From Ignelater luminosus (taxonomy: Eukaryota; Arthropoda; Insecta; Coleoptera; Elateridae): a stretch of DNA of 64,000 bases. Positions 11,320-23,129 of this stretch are shown one piece after another. The notes beneath the pieces were generated by a model, which saw nothing but the letters and a program-made list of their open reading frames with translations, did not search any database and was not told where the DNA came from. Numbering within the stretch: the stretch's first letter is position 1; each line of letters opens with the position of its first letter. Both the position numbers and the translations under genes were made by a program. The stretch covers positions 187,106-251,105 of the forward strand of contig VTPC01008022.1 in the NCBI GenBank assembly GCA_011009095.1. The letters are read 5' to 3'.

Positions 11320-13480
11320 ATCAGCAGCGGTGATTAGGCGCTGTCGGTAATTACTCCAACCCGAGTAAGAGAGCGGTCCAAGGTTTTTATGGTTGAGACG
11401 CTTTTCGCTAAAGGGGAGTTTAATTGTCTAGTAGGGATCCTTCCATGTAGATACGTCCCGTTTGCCGGCATCGAAACGTTAGGTAGGGCATTCCAACGAA
11501 AGCGTATTCTCGGATTGCTCGGACCGGCTGGATATGGGAGAAAGACCGGAAAGTCGAGAGCGCGGAAAGGGTTGACGGGAAAATGCGTAAAGTAGCTGAT
11601 AGATCGAGGATAGGTTGAAATGATACGAACTTCGTTCTTAACTGTGTTGTCAAATTAAGGGTCGTAGGTCTTAATTTAATAAAAATAATTTAGATCGGGA
11701 AAGTAGTAATTAGGACAATGTTAGGCAAATATTGGAAGTTAGTGAATTAGGGCAACGCTGGGGAATAGAGAAACCGTTGTGATGTAACTAACGGTATGTT
11801 TTCAACAAATGGTAGTGTTAAGGTAATTTAATAAGACAGGGTTACGAAATAAGGCGCAATTTGCTGATGGCAATGCACTGCTCGCGCGGTTAGATAGTGA
11901 TACTGTATATGTCTAAAGATCGATCAGAAGGGGCAGGGGTAGGCATGGTACACTTTTGGTTGGCAGACGTACTTTGTGAGAGGAATCAAAGTTTCTTATT
12001 TGGCAGGAATGATGATGTCGCGCTCTACCTTATTACCCCTGCTCTTAAGGGGTCACGCATAACCTAAATTTAAGAGACAGCAATTACTTTTTTGCAAACG
12101 AGAGCTGCCGGCAGTTCAGCAGTCTTATGCTGCCAATGCGATCACTTGCTGCTTGCTCGTGGACACAAGCAATGTTTTACCTACTAACATGATGTTTTCA
12201 ATTTTGACGGAGACGTGTCCAATTAGAAATTGTCATTTTGCCGCCCTTTTCAATCTTTTTCATTTTCGGAACAGATCGTGATTTCGAATTTGAACTTTTT
12301 TCGCTTTACATTGTAAATCCAGAAGGGTAGGGGGTGGTTAAAACTGCACGCTAGCCACTGATCACCTTTTGTTTGTGTTTTCTTTTTGGCAAATATTCCA
12401 TATTTCGCGAATGGCTGGTCCTATCGCGTTGTGACTTTGATCGTTAGGAGTGATGGGGCAACGCATTTTAAACAATCCGGGCACCACCGATCGTTTTTTG
12501 TTTTTGTTTTGACAGACATCTTATACTTCGGGAACGATTGGTACTATAGAAATGAAACTTTGATCGTTAGGTGTGGTGGAGAAACGCCTTTCAAACAATT
12601 CGGACACCACCAATCATCTTTTGTTTTTTGACAGATTTCCTGTATTTTGGGGAACGGTTGGTGTTATCGATATAGGGCTTTGATCGTTAGTTGTGGTGGA
12701 TAAGAAACTTCTAACCAAACCAAGCATTACCGATTGTTTTTTGCTTTTGTATTGATAGGTATACCGTATCTCGGGAACAGGTGATTGTATCGAGTTGGAA
12801 CTTGGAGAGTTAGATGTAGTGGAGGTGGGAAAACAACTTTTAAACGATCCAAACATCACCGATCGTTTTTTGTTTTTTCGACAGGTATACCGTATCTTAG
12901 GAACAGCTGGTTGTATCGAGTTATGACTTGGAATGTTAGATGTGGTGGAGAAATGACCTTTAAATAATTGGGGCGACATCGATTGTTTTTTGTTTTTTTT
13001 TCACAGAGAACGGCTATCGAGTTGGAAGTTGGACTGTTAGGTATGATGAGGAAACAGGTTTTAAACGATTCTGGCACCACTAATCGTCTTTTGTTTTTCT
13101 TGACAGGTATACCGCATCTTGTGGACAGATGGTTGTATCGAGTTGGGACTTGAAGTGTTAGATGTGGTGAAAGTGTAGAAATAACTTTCAAACAATCCAC
13201 TACCAGAGCGGTGATTAGGCGTTATTAGTAGCTTCCCAAGTGAGTAAAAAAGAGATAGAGGACCGGACTGGGCGGGGGGTCGATAGAGCGGACGATATTA
13301 GCAAGACAAAAGAAAGAATAGTTGGAAAAATGCACAGAGTAGATCGTAGGTCAAGGATGGGTTAGAACGATATCAACTTAGGCTTAATAGAAATAGTTTA
13401 GATTGAAAAAACAGTAATTAGAACAATGTTAGATATGTTTTTAAGGGATGGTAGTGCTAAGATAACTTAATAGTATAGTG
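11320..13480. repeat. Composite repeat: duplicated flanks around a ~120-base tandem array
   Basis: Seven or so degenerate copies of a ~120-base unit occupy about 12340-13200. Each unit runs roughly GGTATACCGTATCTTGGGAA, CGGCTGGT, TATCGAGTTGGGACTTTGATC, GTTAGGTGTGGTGGAGAAA, ACCACCGATCGTTTTTTG. Landmarks GTTAG recur at 12443, 12566, 12686, ~12810 and ~12935. The sequence on the left (about 11325-11830: GGTGATTAGGCGCT, GACCGGAAAG, GATCGAGGATAGGTTG, AGTAATTAGGACAATGTTAG) recurs in shorter form on the right (about 13210-13440), so the array is framed by direct copies of one flank. It is not coding; the 114-121-residue minus ORFs across it are repeat-driven. Confidence 0.75.
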
Positions 13481-13699
13481 TCTACCTCGGCCCGGTTAAC
13501 AATTACGTCTTCCAGTGGCCTCGTGCAGATATCACCAGGCATCCTGCAGGTTCCTACCCAATTTATGCGTGATCTTTGAAACTTTAAATAAAAATAAGCG
13601 TTTTAAATTTATGAGAACTTAATTTTTCTATCCCGCATTACATTCTTCCTGTAGTGATTATGTAAGCCATGAATCAGATTTTCTTTAGCATGCAATGTA

Positions 13700-14090
13700 C
13701 AGTGTGTCTCACTTTCGTTGTCTTTTTGATGGCTTGTAAGCTGACTATGATTTCCATTAAAAAAAATTAAAATCTTGCTTCTAACTCGAAAATCATGGGT
13801 GGCGGTGAAATTTTATATAAGTGGTTAAATTTTCTGCTAGTGACACTACGGAAATCCATGGTAACTGCTCTTATTATTTCCCAAAAAAAAGAACAACAGG
13901 ACTTTGGAAAAAATAAAAAAATTTAAATTTTTGTCTATGACTCGAAAACAAAAAATGAACGCAAAATTTCATTTTCATCAATAAATCTGGCTTGAAACGT
14001 TAGACCAGTACGATGCAAACCCCCTTGCTCTATCTTTTAACATATAACAGCCGAGATACCCTATAAATACGACAAAATTGGGACACACTG
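13700..14090. mobile_element. TA-flanked MITE (Tc1/mariner-like), 391 bases
   Basis: The left end CAGTGTGTCTCACTTTCG (13700) and the right end, read as reverse complement, CAGTGTGTCCCAATTTTG (14090) form imperfect inverted repeats. TA dinucleotides flank both sides (13698-13699 and 14091-14092). There is no coding capacity, so it is a non-autonomous derivative. Confidence 0.75.
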
Positions 14091-14216
14091 TACGGGCGGT
14101 TTAAAAACGTAATGTTATTGTCGAAAACAAATAAACTGGCCATTTTCGTAACCATATCATTTCTAAAATGTAATCTTACTTTTTAATTATTAATTTTAAT
14201 TTTTACTTTTACTGGA

Positions 14217-14290
14217 ATTTGAACCCGAGTTTTTCAGGTGAACGTAACCGACTTAAGCCGTTCGGGTAACAAGGCGTTTGCAATCGCATT
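14217..14290 (-). other. tRNA-like remnant (pol III box fragment)
   Basis: Read on the minus strand, it ends in a B-box-like TCGGGTTCAAATTCC, with sequence resembling a tRNA body before it. It lacks a convincing acceptor stem, so it is at best a tRNA pseudogene or SINE head. Confidence 0.3.
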
Positions 14291-14626
14291 TGCTCAACAC
14301 TTCAAAATGAATATGCACAAAATGAGATTTTTCAAACGCATTTACTAGCGGAAATATGCTTCCTTTCTTGTAATGTGATACTTCAAATTGTTCCTTGTTA
14401 TCCCACTAATATCATAATACTTGGATTTCCTAAAACAGTACTGGGGAGATAATATTTACCAAAAACTTATTTGACCTACCTAATTGGCAATGGGAAAAGA
14501 TACCAAGATGTAATTTTAAGAAGAATGACATCCTAAATTATTATAAACATTCAACTAATTTTATAAATTTGATTTCTTAAACTCACCAAATGTCATCTGC
14601 AATATGCAAGTAAAATCCTTATAATA

Positions 14627-15801
14627 TTAATATTTTGAATTACCCCGGTTTCTTCGAGACTTTGTACGTTTACCATAAGCTCTTGTGGTGGTTTCATGTT
14701 CGCTAGAAACATCAGATACATTTTCTTTAATGTGATTTCCTCCGTCTTTGAAGCTTGTTGTTGTTGAAGCTGGTGGTTTGGGCGTATTCAATACGGGAAA
14801 ACTCTGAATATTATTATTATGCCTTAAATCGGGTAATGGGGGTGGACTAATATCTCCGATAATCTCTTCGTAAACTTCATAACCTTTAGTAAAATTTCTT
14901 GGAGCAATAATTTCTTTCTCTCTTAACTGTCTGTTCTTTCCGCTAAAAGTGATATTTATTGTGTTTTCAGGATTTTTCACATCGTTAGGTATAAACAGGT
15001 CTATAGTATTGTTTAGTATTGTATATGATGGTTGATAATAATTTTGGAAGTAACTGTCAATTATAGGAACTGGCAATTTTTCGGGATAAGAAGTTGTGAG
15101 TTCAATAATGTCTGCTACATTTAAAGATTTGATTGTAGAACTAAATCTGGTTTTTCCGCGCTTAAGTCCTCCATTATTGTTTTCGGGTTTGGTATTTAAA
15201 CGATAATTGTCGTAATGATAATAGTTTTTTGTTGTTGATGCTGAGGGCCATTCGTCTGAAATTTTATAAAATTGAAACTAGTCTGTGTTTATAAAAACCA
15301 TAAGGCTCTAAATATTTTTCTAGGTTATGTTTTACCTTCGTGAGAATCGTGGGTTGGGGGTCTTCTGGAATTTACATGAGAGGAATAGTGCTGCAAAAAA
15401 ACAAACCAATTAGTAAAAAAAGTCTAATCCTGTTTACAATTATATTAGAGTTTTAGACAACTACATATTTTCTAACTTTTAATAATGTGGATTGTTTATA
15501 TTTATTTATTTCTTGTATAGAACTTGCCATCACTGCGTTTTTAATTTAATAGGTTACGCATATTGGTTTACCCTTTGATGGTACGTTACTACAAATCTTT
15601 ACAATAAAATAATAAAAATCTTTGTACTTCTAGTTATTAGGTATATACATATATTGCGGTGATATGTGGTCAGGAAAAATACAAAATCAAAAATAAAATT
15701 AAAACTTTCAAAATGTTACCACACACATTGAACGCCCTCAGAAAAATATGAAATTTAAATTTTCCCGTTGTAATTTTGACTCATTTAACTCACTCTCTCT
15801 C

Positions 15802-15848
<47 letters not shown>

Positions 15849-18800
15849 CTCTCTTTCTCACCCAGACGAAGTGACCGTTCGTCGATGATCGTGCTCCTTC
15901 ACCTCAACGTTTCAAAACCAACGACTTGGGGGCGCTAGTGTTTTGTTTCTTCTCCAAGATGGACACGTCGCATCTTCAGAACGAATCCCCGCACAAATTT
16001 CAGGTTTTTCTTGTTTCGCACTGGAGAAGACCGAAAAGCGTCCGATTGGCAAGCCCGACACCGACACTCTTTTGTTTTCTTTCTTTTGTTTTGACTTGGA
16101 CTTGGAGCGATTGATTTTGAACTTGGATTAATGCAAGTAGTGACGTTACGCCTTTCAATCTCGGCACCGTCGATCGTCTTTTGCTTTTTTTATAGACTTT
16201 CTGTATCTCAACAACGGCTGGTCTTATCGAGATAGGATTTGGACCGTCAAGTGCAGCAGGGGAATGGTTTTCAGAAGGTGTGTGCGGAACCGACCATTTT
16301 TTGTTTCTTTGCCAGGTGTTCTGTCTTAGATAGAATTTTTATTGCTATAGAGAAATGCGTTTTAAGCAATCCGTGCACCACTGACCATTTTTTGGTTTTT
16401 TTTGATAGATATCCTATGTTTCAAGAACGCCTGGTCCTATCTAAATAAGACTTTGATTGTTAGGTCTGGCAGAAAATGTGCGGGACTCGTATAGCAGCAT
16501 ATCTCACAAACAGTCACCAAATGTAGCTGTGTTAAGAAGGTGAATTGACCTATTATGGAGGTTAATGGAGGGCAAAATCTAACCAGAGACAACCGAAGGT
16601 GGCCCGTGTTACGTCTAGCTCAATTCGTCACGATATGGAGCTCACTGAAGGAAGTCAATGGAGGGCGTCGCTAGAGTCGTCATCGTATTGAACTCTATTG
16701 AAAATGTTAATGTTGAGTCACTGTTTGGAATCACCCTTCAATCCACCTCCTAAAAGAAAACCAGATAAACGAAACGATGTTTAGTATATAATGTAATTGT
16801 TGTAGTCTTTTTCTGTAACATCTACTTAAAACTACTTAAATATGCACAAACGGTAACAAATGCAAAGCCAGACTTTCAGCTATCCATGCTGACATGTGAA
16901 GAGGCAAGCGCGACATTCTGTAAACAAAAAATCCCGATAAGTGACAGGCGAAGGCAACCACATCTGCTTCTATTCCAAGAGGGTTAAAGAGTCGGAATGC
17001 TGCAGGGCAGAAAAGGGGCCTATATGTGGTGCAGCTGACCTCCACTACCACGTTGTAATGCAAGAGTAGCTTTTTGTTAAAAATCAATCGTTGATTCCAA
17101 TAATAAAAAAGTTTTCTAACTTTTCAATGGCGTAACAATTTTCTAGCGTAGAGAGCCAGCCCACCCCCAATTCTCTGCCTCCGATTGAAATATCTAATGC
17201 AAAACGACGTAGAAGTGGGCGCCTTAGTGTAACAAGCATGTAGAAAATTTCATTCCGATGTCTCATTTTGTTCTTGAAATATTGAGAAAATAAACGGTGC
17301 ACTTTAGGGAAAAAAGTTATATGGCAGAAAAGGCTTAATTTCTATCTTGCCAAATATTTGTATTTATTTTTATAAAAAAAAAGCTAAAATGGTGGGATTT
17401 CTTAAAATACACCCTGTACATCTGCTACTTGTACTATTAAATTCTGTATGTCAAGACGAATCGACGTGCGATTTCCCAATAAACAGTCAAGTAGCAGCCC
17501 ATTATGGATCTGGCCGTAACTAATGGATACGGAACGATTGTTGATCGATTTTCATCATTGTTTCTTCGAATTCGATTGAGGGTGTCGTTATATACCCAAT
17601 TCGGTCCGCTACCTTCAGTTTTTTTTTAAATTCAAATTATGTTGATATGATTAATCATTAATTACCACTAGAGGTAGCGCAGACAAATCTCCACTAACTC
17701 GCAGAATAGGAACAGATGTAGCAGCCTTCGGCGACAGTCAAACTGCATACTAGCCACCAATCGTCCTTTGTTTGTATTTTTTTAGCAACTATTTCACGTT
17801 TCGCGAACAGCTGGTTCTATTGAGTTGGAACGTTAATCGTTAGGTGTAGTAGGAAAATAGCTTTTAAACAATTCGAGCACCACTGATTGTTTTTTGTTTT
17901 TTTACAGACATCCCGGGAACGGCTCGTAGTATCCAAGTAAAATTCTGATGGTTGGGTGTAGTCGGGCAATCCCTTTCAAACGATCTGGACACTACGATTA
18001 TCTTTTGTTATTTTGAAAAATGTCCTGTATCTTGAGAACGGTCGGTCCTATCGAGTTGGAAGTTGTACTGTTAGGTATGGTGGGGGAACGGGTTTTAAAC
18101 CATCCGGCCACCATCGATCGTCGTTTGCTTGTTAGGCAGATATCCGGTATCTTAGAAACGGCTTGTGCTATCAAGCTAGGACTTTTATCGTTAGTTGTGG
18201 TGGGGGAATGACTTTTGAACTATTTGGGTACAACCGATTGTTTTTTGATCTTTCGAAAAGTATACCGCGTCTCGGGAACGCATGATTGTATCGAGTTGGT
18301 ACTTGTAGTATTAGATGTGATGGAGAAATGACCTTTAAGCGATCAAGACGTCATCGATTGTCTGTTGTTTTCTCTTGAGAGATCCTGTATCTATAAAACT
18401 GCTGGTCCTATGGCGTTGGAAATTGGACTGCTAGGTATGGTGGGAGAATAGGTGTTAAACCATTCACCCACCACCGATCGTCTTTTGTTTTTAGGCAGAT
18501 ATCCGTTATCTTGGCATTAGCTCGTTGTATCCAGATAGAACTTGGATTTTTAGTTGTGGTGGGAGAATTGCTGTTGAGCGATCCGGGCACCACCAATCGT
18601 TTGTTTTTCTGACAGATGTCCTGTGCCTCGAGAACGACTGGTGTTATCGAGATAGAACTTTGATCGTTAGCTGTGATGAAGGAACGATTTTTTAAACGAT
18701 CTGGGCCCCACTGATAGTGATTTGTTCTTTAGATATCCGATATTTTGGGAACGGTTGGTGCTATCAAAATGGGACTTTGATCTTTAGTTGTGGTAAGAGG

Positions 18801-21800
18801 GCGACCTTTAAAAGATTTGGGCACCACTGATAATCTTTTGTTCTTTAGACAGATATCCGATGTTTCGGAAACGGCTGATGGTATCGAAATGAACTTTGAT
18901 CGTTAGTTGTAGTGGGAGACCTTTAAACAATTTGGGCAGCACTGACAGTCTTTTGCTCGTATGACAGGTATTCGATATTTTGGGAACGGCTGGTGCTATC
19001 GAGATTGGACTTTGATCGTTAGTTGTAGTGGGGAAGCGACATTTAAACGATTTGGTCACCGTTGATAGTCTTTTCTTCTTTAGATAGATATCCGATATAT
19101 GGGGTGCTATCGAGATAGTACTTTAATCGTTAGTTGTAATGGAGAAACAACCTTTAAACGATCCGGGCACCACAAATAGTTTTTTGTTTTTTAACCAGAT
19201 ATCCGATATTTCGAGAACGGTTGATGGTATCGAGATGGACTTTTATAGTTAGTTGTACTGAGGAATCGATCGTTTTATGTTTTTATTTCACATCTCTGTA
19301 TTTCAGGAACCGCTGATTGTATAGATTTGGAACGTGAACTGTTAGGTGTGGTAGAGGAATGACTTTCTGGAGGTCCGGGTATAATCGACCGATTTTTTAA
19401 CGGACAACCATCATCTGTGGAAGGTCAATAAAAGGCGTCGATCTACTGGTTATTGTCTCTCTGTTAAGTATATCAAAGAGCAACCAGATAAACAAAAATA
19501 TACCTAGCGTACGATGATAATTATTATAGTTTCTCGACCTTTCGGATCTTTTACGCTAAAATTACTGTACTGTAGCTTCTAGTTGATTTAAAAAAAAAAT
19601 GCAAAGACGATAACCAGAAGATCAAGCGTGCAAACAAAAGTGGCCCGGATGAGGACAGCCGTTTTATTGCAAGAGGGTTAAAGAATAGGAGCCGCGAAGC
19701 GCCAAAGAGTGGGCCTAGTTTAGATAAATCAGTAATTTACTATAATTGTAACAGTGCACATCTTATCAAAAACCTAATTTGAACGTAAGAAAAAGTTTTT
19801 CATGCGATTCGACTAATTAATTTTACGGTTTATTTAATCATGCACTATAAGTAGTGGTTTTAGTTACAGTTCACTAGCTCCTGTTTGAGTGACTTTTACA
19901 ACAACTTAGATGATTAACTGAATGAATCAGATAAAGGTATTTCCGTTAATCTTTTGTATCTTTCAAATTAAAGATTCAGAAAAAGACTCGAGCCTCGTGC
20001 TGCTATTTTCGGAACTCGAGATAACACATTTCTAGAAAGTTCTCCGAAATTTTGTCTTGAAAATTCTCGAGTGAGAAACCTACAATTCACATAAAAGTTA
20101 TTTACGTTAACAAGTCACACAACCTTACTTTACTCCATTAATGTCATTTTCTTGATATGTTATGTACAAATTATTAGAAAATTGTATTAAGAATCAGATT
20201 GTCTGCGTCTACGTTTCTAAGGTGACAGTTGAGAATTTTTCTAAGCTGTGAGTATTGGTTGTAATTTAACAAAATACAGAAAAAGTTGAATTTTGTTTTG
20301 TTGCTTTGGTTACCTAGCAAATGTATTGCGCAGTATTACGCCATATTGGATTTATACGTTTTTCGTGTTTTCTTACTGTGTTACGCTATCAATGGTAAAT
20401 ACATTTTAAAAATAATATTTTTCTAATTTATAAGAATGGTTCTGGATGTTTTGTTTTGTCGATGAACACGAGGTTTGAACAAGTTTAGCAAAAAGAAAAG
20501 AACACAAATAAGGCGAAAAATGAGACCACTTTAATTAATATAAAATAAGCAAAAAATTTTGTGTTGTGAAGGCAATTCTAGAAATCTTGCAAAGAGAAAG
20601 AAAAATATGTTAAATAATTCATAAATAGTTACAATAGTAATTATTATTATTAACCCAGAAATATTGTCTAGATTAAATCTAAATAAAAAATCTTACAATC
20701 TTTTAAAAAAGCGCCAGTCGTCGACTTTCAATTACTTTTGTTTTGCAGAATGTTTAGTACACTAAAAAAGTAGTTTTCGAAACTCGCTTAACTTTTGTAT
20801 AAATAAATGACTGCTACAAATTTATGATTCATTAATAGATCTATGACTCTTCTTACTTTTTCTTTCTTTCTTTCAATCTTAAAATTTCAAGTTTAATTAA
20901 CCGATAGAAGTGACAAAGACTGACCAGATTTCCAATAGAACTGAAGAAAGATTTCAGTGTTGTCATAAGTCTGTCGGACATGACAATAATTAGACGGGTA
21001 GCTATCACAAAAATATATAGGGATGTTTACAGGCATTAACGATTTTTATCTCACAGATGGGTATTATGATAATAAGCAATATGGAAACAAGGACGTAATA
21101 GTCAATATTTTACCGTTATTAAGTTTGAAATAAGAACAACTGATTTTGTCACAAAAATGCTTGAAGAGAAATTCATCAGATGCACAATTGTACATAAGAA
21201 ACGCTGGAATGCAGCAGATTGTTTTAAATAAAAGAAAATTAATTAATTAATTTAAAAAATATATAAAATCATGACAGTAGTTTACGTTTCCATGCTTAAT
21301 TTATTATAAACGTGTTAAAGCTTTTTTTAAAAAAATTATACGAATAACAGTAAATTACATACTAAATGTATTATGTATTGGTGAGAAGAATTGAGGGCGT
21401 TTCTTTTCTATATACGCATTCAAGCAAGTTTACAAGAAGACCTTGATTTAAAAGTGCAACAATTTAGAAATGCACGCTGTCTGTTTACCTTCTAATTAAC
21501 AATTCTGAAAGTTTATTTAGCAATTTTCTATATAAACAACGATGCGTTTAGAAACAAAAACCGAAAACATTTTTAACGCACTTTTATTTACAACCATTTA
21601 AAATCAATGATGCGTTTAAAAATAAATAAGAAATTTCTAAAAGTTTACAATGTAAGGAATCAATTCGCCTCGAGTCCGTGTGTATCAATTAAATAAAATT
21701 GAAAAGGCGGCAATGAATGATTTTGTTTTTAAAAGATCTATTGTAAAACTAAAAGAATAGAAAGGAAAGTATAATGAAAAAATATTATTGCTACTGAATT

Positions 21801-22251
21801 ATATATTCAAGGTGTTAGTATTCATAATTAAACATAAAGAGGAACATTATGGGCTTAAAAACAGCAATTTTGAGGATATTGCGAACTTATGAAAGTAGTA
21901 TTATTCAACAACAAAATAATTTTGTAATTAAAAACTACGAAATCATCCTTTTATATTCAGCGATGTACCTGATTCACAAAATTATATTATCATTCAAAAG
22001 GATCAAGCACGTAATATTATAAAATTAAATATAATACAATTACAGATTCTGTAGATGATAATAATTAAGCAATTAAGTAATTAATAACTTACTTTATGAT
22101 TACGAAGATCGTGTTCGCGATCCTTATTTCTCCGATGATGCGTGCTACTTGTCAAAACAATCCTATGAACATCATGAGTTGCAGACGAAACTGAATCAAG
22201 CATGACACTTATTGACCACATTATTAGAAGAATAATTGTGTAAAACTGCAT
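14627..22251 (-). CDS. Secreted orphan protein, 3 exons, 280 aa, with a 6.7-kb intron
   Basis: Predicted exons on the minus strand are 22251-22093, 15390-15336 and 15255-14627. All junctions are GT-AG and the total of 843 bases is exactly 281 codons. Residues 1-24 (MQFYTIILLIMWSISVMLDS) are a signal peptide. There is a basic patch after it (HHRRNKDREHDLRNHK), then Tyr/His-rich sequence (NYYHYDNY), a hydrophilic middle with sequons (NNT, NIT, NFT), a Pro-rich stretch (DISPPPLPDL), Ser/Thr-rich sequence and a strongly basic end (GKRTKSRRNRGNSKY). No family is recognised. The start was chosen at MQFYTI rather than the upstream in-frame Met because it puts the hydrophobic stretch at the N-terminus. 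The link from exon 1 across the long intron rests on matching phase 0 and charge continuity only. The intron carries two tandem arrays and a CT microsatellite. Confidence 0.68.
15391..15784. other. Intron sequence, no feature
   Basis: AT-rich start of the long intron of the minus-strand secreted gene. Nothing recognisable. Confidence 0.35.
15785..15862. repeat. CT/CTTT microsatellite
   Basis: Nearly pure CT dinucleotides at about 15790-15845 followed by CTTT-type interruptions. It abuts a ~120-base-unit array, as does the GA-rich tract at 48056-48205. Confidence 0.9.
15990..17040. repeat. Second ~120-base-unit array with conserved right flank
   Basis: About four copies of the ~120-base unit lie at 15990-16470. 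They are followed by a flank (about 16500-17040) containing GGAGGGCGTCG, AACCAGATAAAC and CCAAGAGGGTTAAAGAG, which recurs after the third array at about 19390-19710. This shared end suggests that the arrays are parts of one dispersed composite element. Confidence 0.65.
17370..17420. mobile_element. Lone MITE end (Tc1/mariner-like)
   Basis: Read as reverse complement, the segment begins TACAGGGTGTATTTTAAGAA and looks like one terminal repeat of a mariner-type MITE. I could not find its partner within the neighbouring 600 bases, so it is probably a truncated copy. Confidence 0.3.
17735..19720. repeat. Third and longest ~120-base-unit array with conserved flanks
   Basis: Around 14 degenerate copies of the ~115-125-base unit lie at about 17740-19390. 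The left edge (AAACTGCATACTAGCCACC, near 17740) matches the left edge of the first array (AAACTGCACGCTAGCCACTG, near 12340). The right flank (about 19390-19710) matches that of the second array. It lies within the 6.7-kb intron of the minus-strand secreted gene. Confidence 0.75.
19740..22080. other. AT-rich intron sequence
   Basis: Intron of the minus-strand secreted gene. It includes a dispersed repeat at about 20187-20290 (see that entry). Otherwise AT-rich, with no ORF or RNA gene. Confidence 0.4.
20187..20290. repeat. Dispersed repeat, copy also at ~50514-50620
   Basis: TTAAGAATCAGATTGTCTGC, then GTCTACGTTTCTAAGGTGAC, then GTTGTAATTTAACAAAATAC, matches in the same order and orientation a segment around 50514-50620 with scattered differences. 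It has no coding content, and its family is not recognised. Confidence 0.5.
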
Positions 22252-22325
22252 CTTTCCCTCGATTACTTTTATTACCACTTCACACTGCAACCACAAGCTT
22301 TTACTCTTACTACCGGCAAGATATT

Positions 22326-22362
22326 AATGAAAACAATTTAATAGCGTTGCTGGCAGTATATA
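22326..22362 (-). promoter_or_regulatory. Probable core promoter of the 280-aa secreted gene
   Basis: On the minus strand a TATATA (22362-22357) is followed about 34 bases later by an initiator-like TCATT (22330-22326). Both lie ~75-110 bases upstream of the chosen start codon at 22251. Confidence 0.4.
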
Positions 22363-22369
22363 AAAAAAG

Positions 22370-23100
22370 AGGAGCGCTCGAATAAGGTTCCGTAAATGAA
22401 ATGGAAGCACGACATTGGTAAAGGTATATTTATATCTCTATGAAAGAGATATGCTCTAATTCGTCATTTACTTTTATAACATTATTCCGATGCAATCAAT
22501 TTCACGTTAGTAAAAGTGAATAACTATAAATATCACACCTTACCACTCTATAATATGCATCTGTAGGTACATGTTATAAATATGTTCTGATTTTAATAGA
22601 CGTTGTCTTATTAGCAAGTGGGTTAAAGAAACTCGTTTATTAATTTTTTTTTCTTATAAAATCTCGTGTATCATGCAAAATGCTAAACGGATTAACAGCA
22701 AACACATGCAAACATTAAAAGAAATCTATAATTTCGAATAATTTTGCTCTTAAAAGAATAAAGCTGACCCCTGTCTGTATGGTGGCAAGTGGGAAAATTC
22801 AAAATAAAAACCGAACCTTTTTGTTTTTTGAATTTAATATTTTCACAACGATAAAAATACCGTTGACAATATTTTTCTGAAAAAAATAAAATTCTTTTTG
22901 TAATGATTCCAACAATAAAGGATTGTAGACAAATAAAATGAAAATTTAAAAAAGAAAATAATATAAGGTATCCGCCGGGATTTGAACGTGCGACCTCTTG
23001 ATTATGAAGCAGGGTCTCATTTCACGCGGCCTAAGTTCTCATTCGTCAAAACTGCCAAATTGCGATATTTGCACACAGCAACTTACATTTAGTATTAAAA
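22370..23100. other. Intergenic spacer with a tRNA-like remnant
   Basis: AT-rich. At 22972-23035, read on the minus strand, there is a tRNA-like sequence ending in GTTCAAATCCCGGCGGATACC with a plausible B box. No matching 5' acceptor half is seen, so I do not call a tRNA. Confidence 0.35.
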
Positions 23101-23129
23101 ATTAATATTAAAACGCAATCTTATTGGTC

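Noticed and set aside
12614-13200. 114- and 121-residue minus-strand ORFs
   Set aside because: Read through the ~120-base array; the repeated residues mirror the DNA unit.
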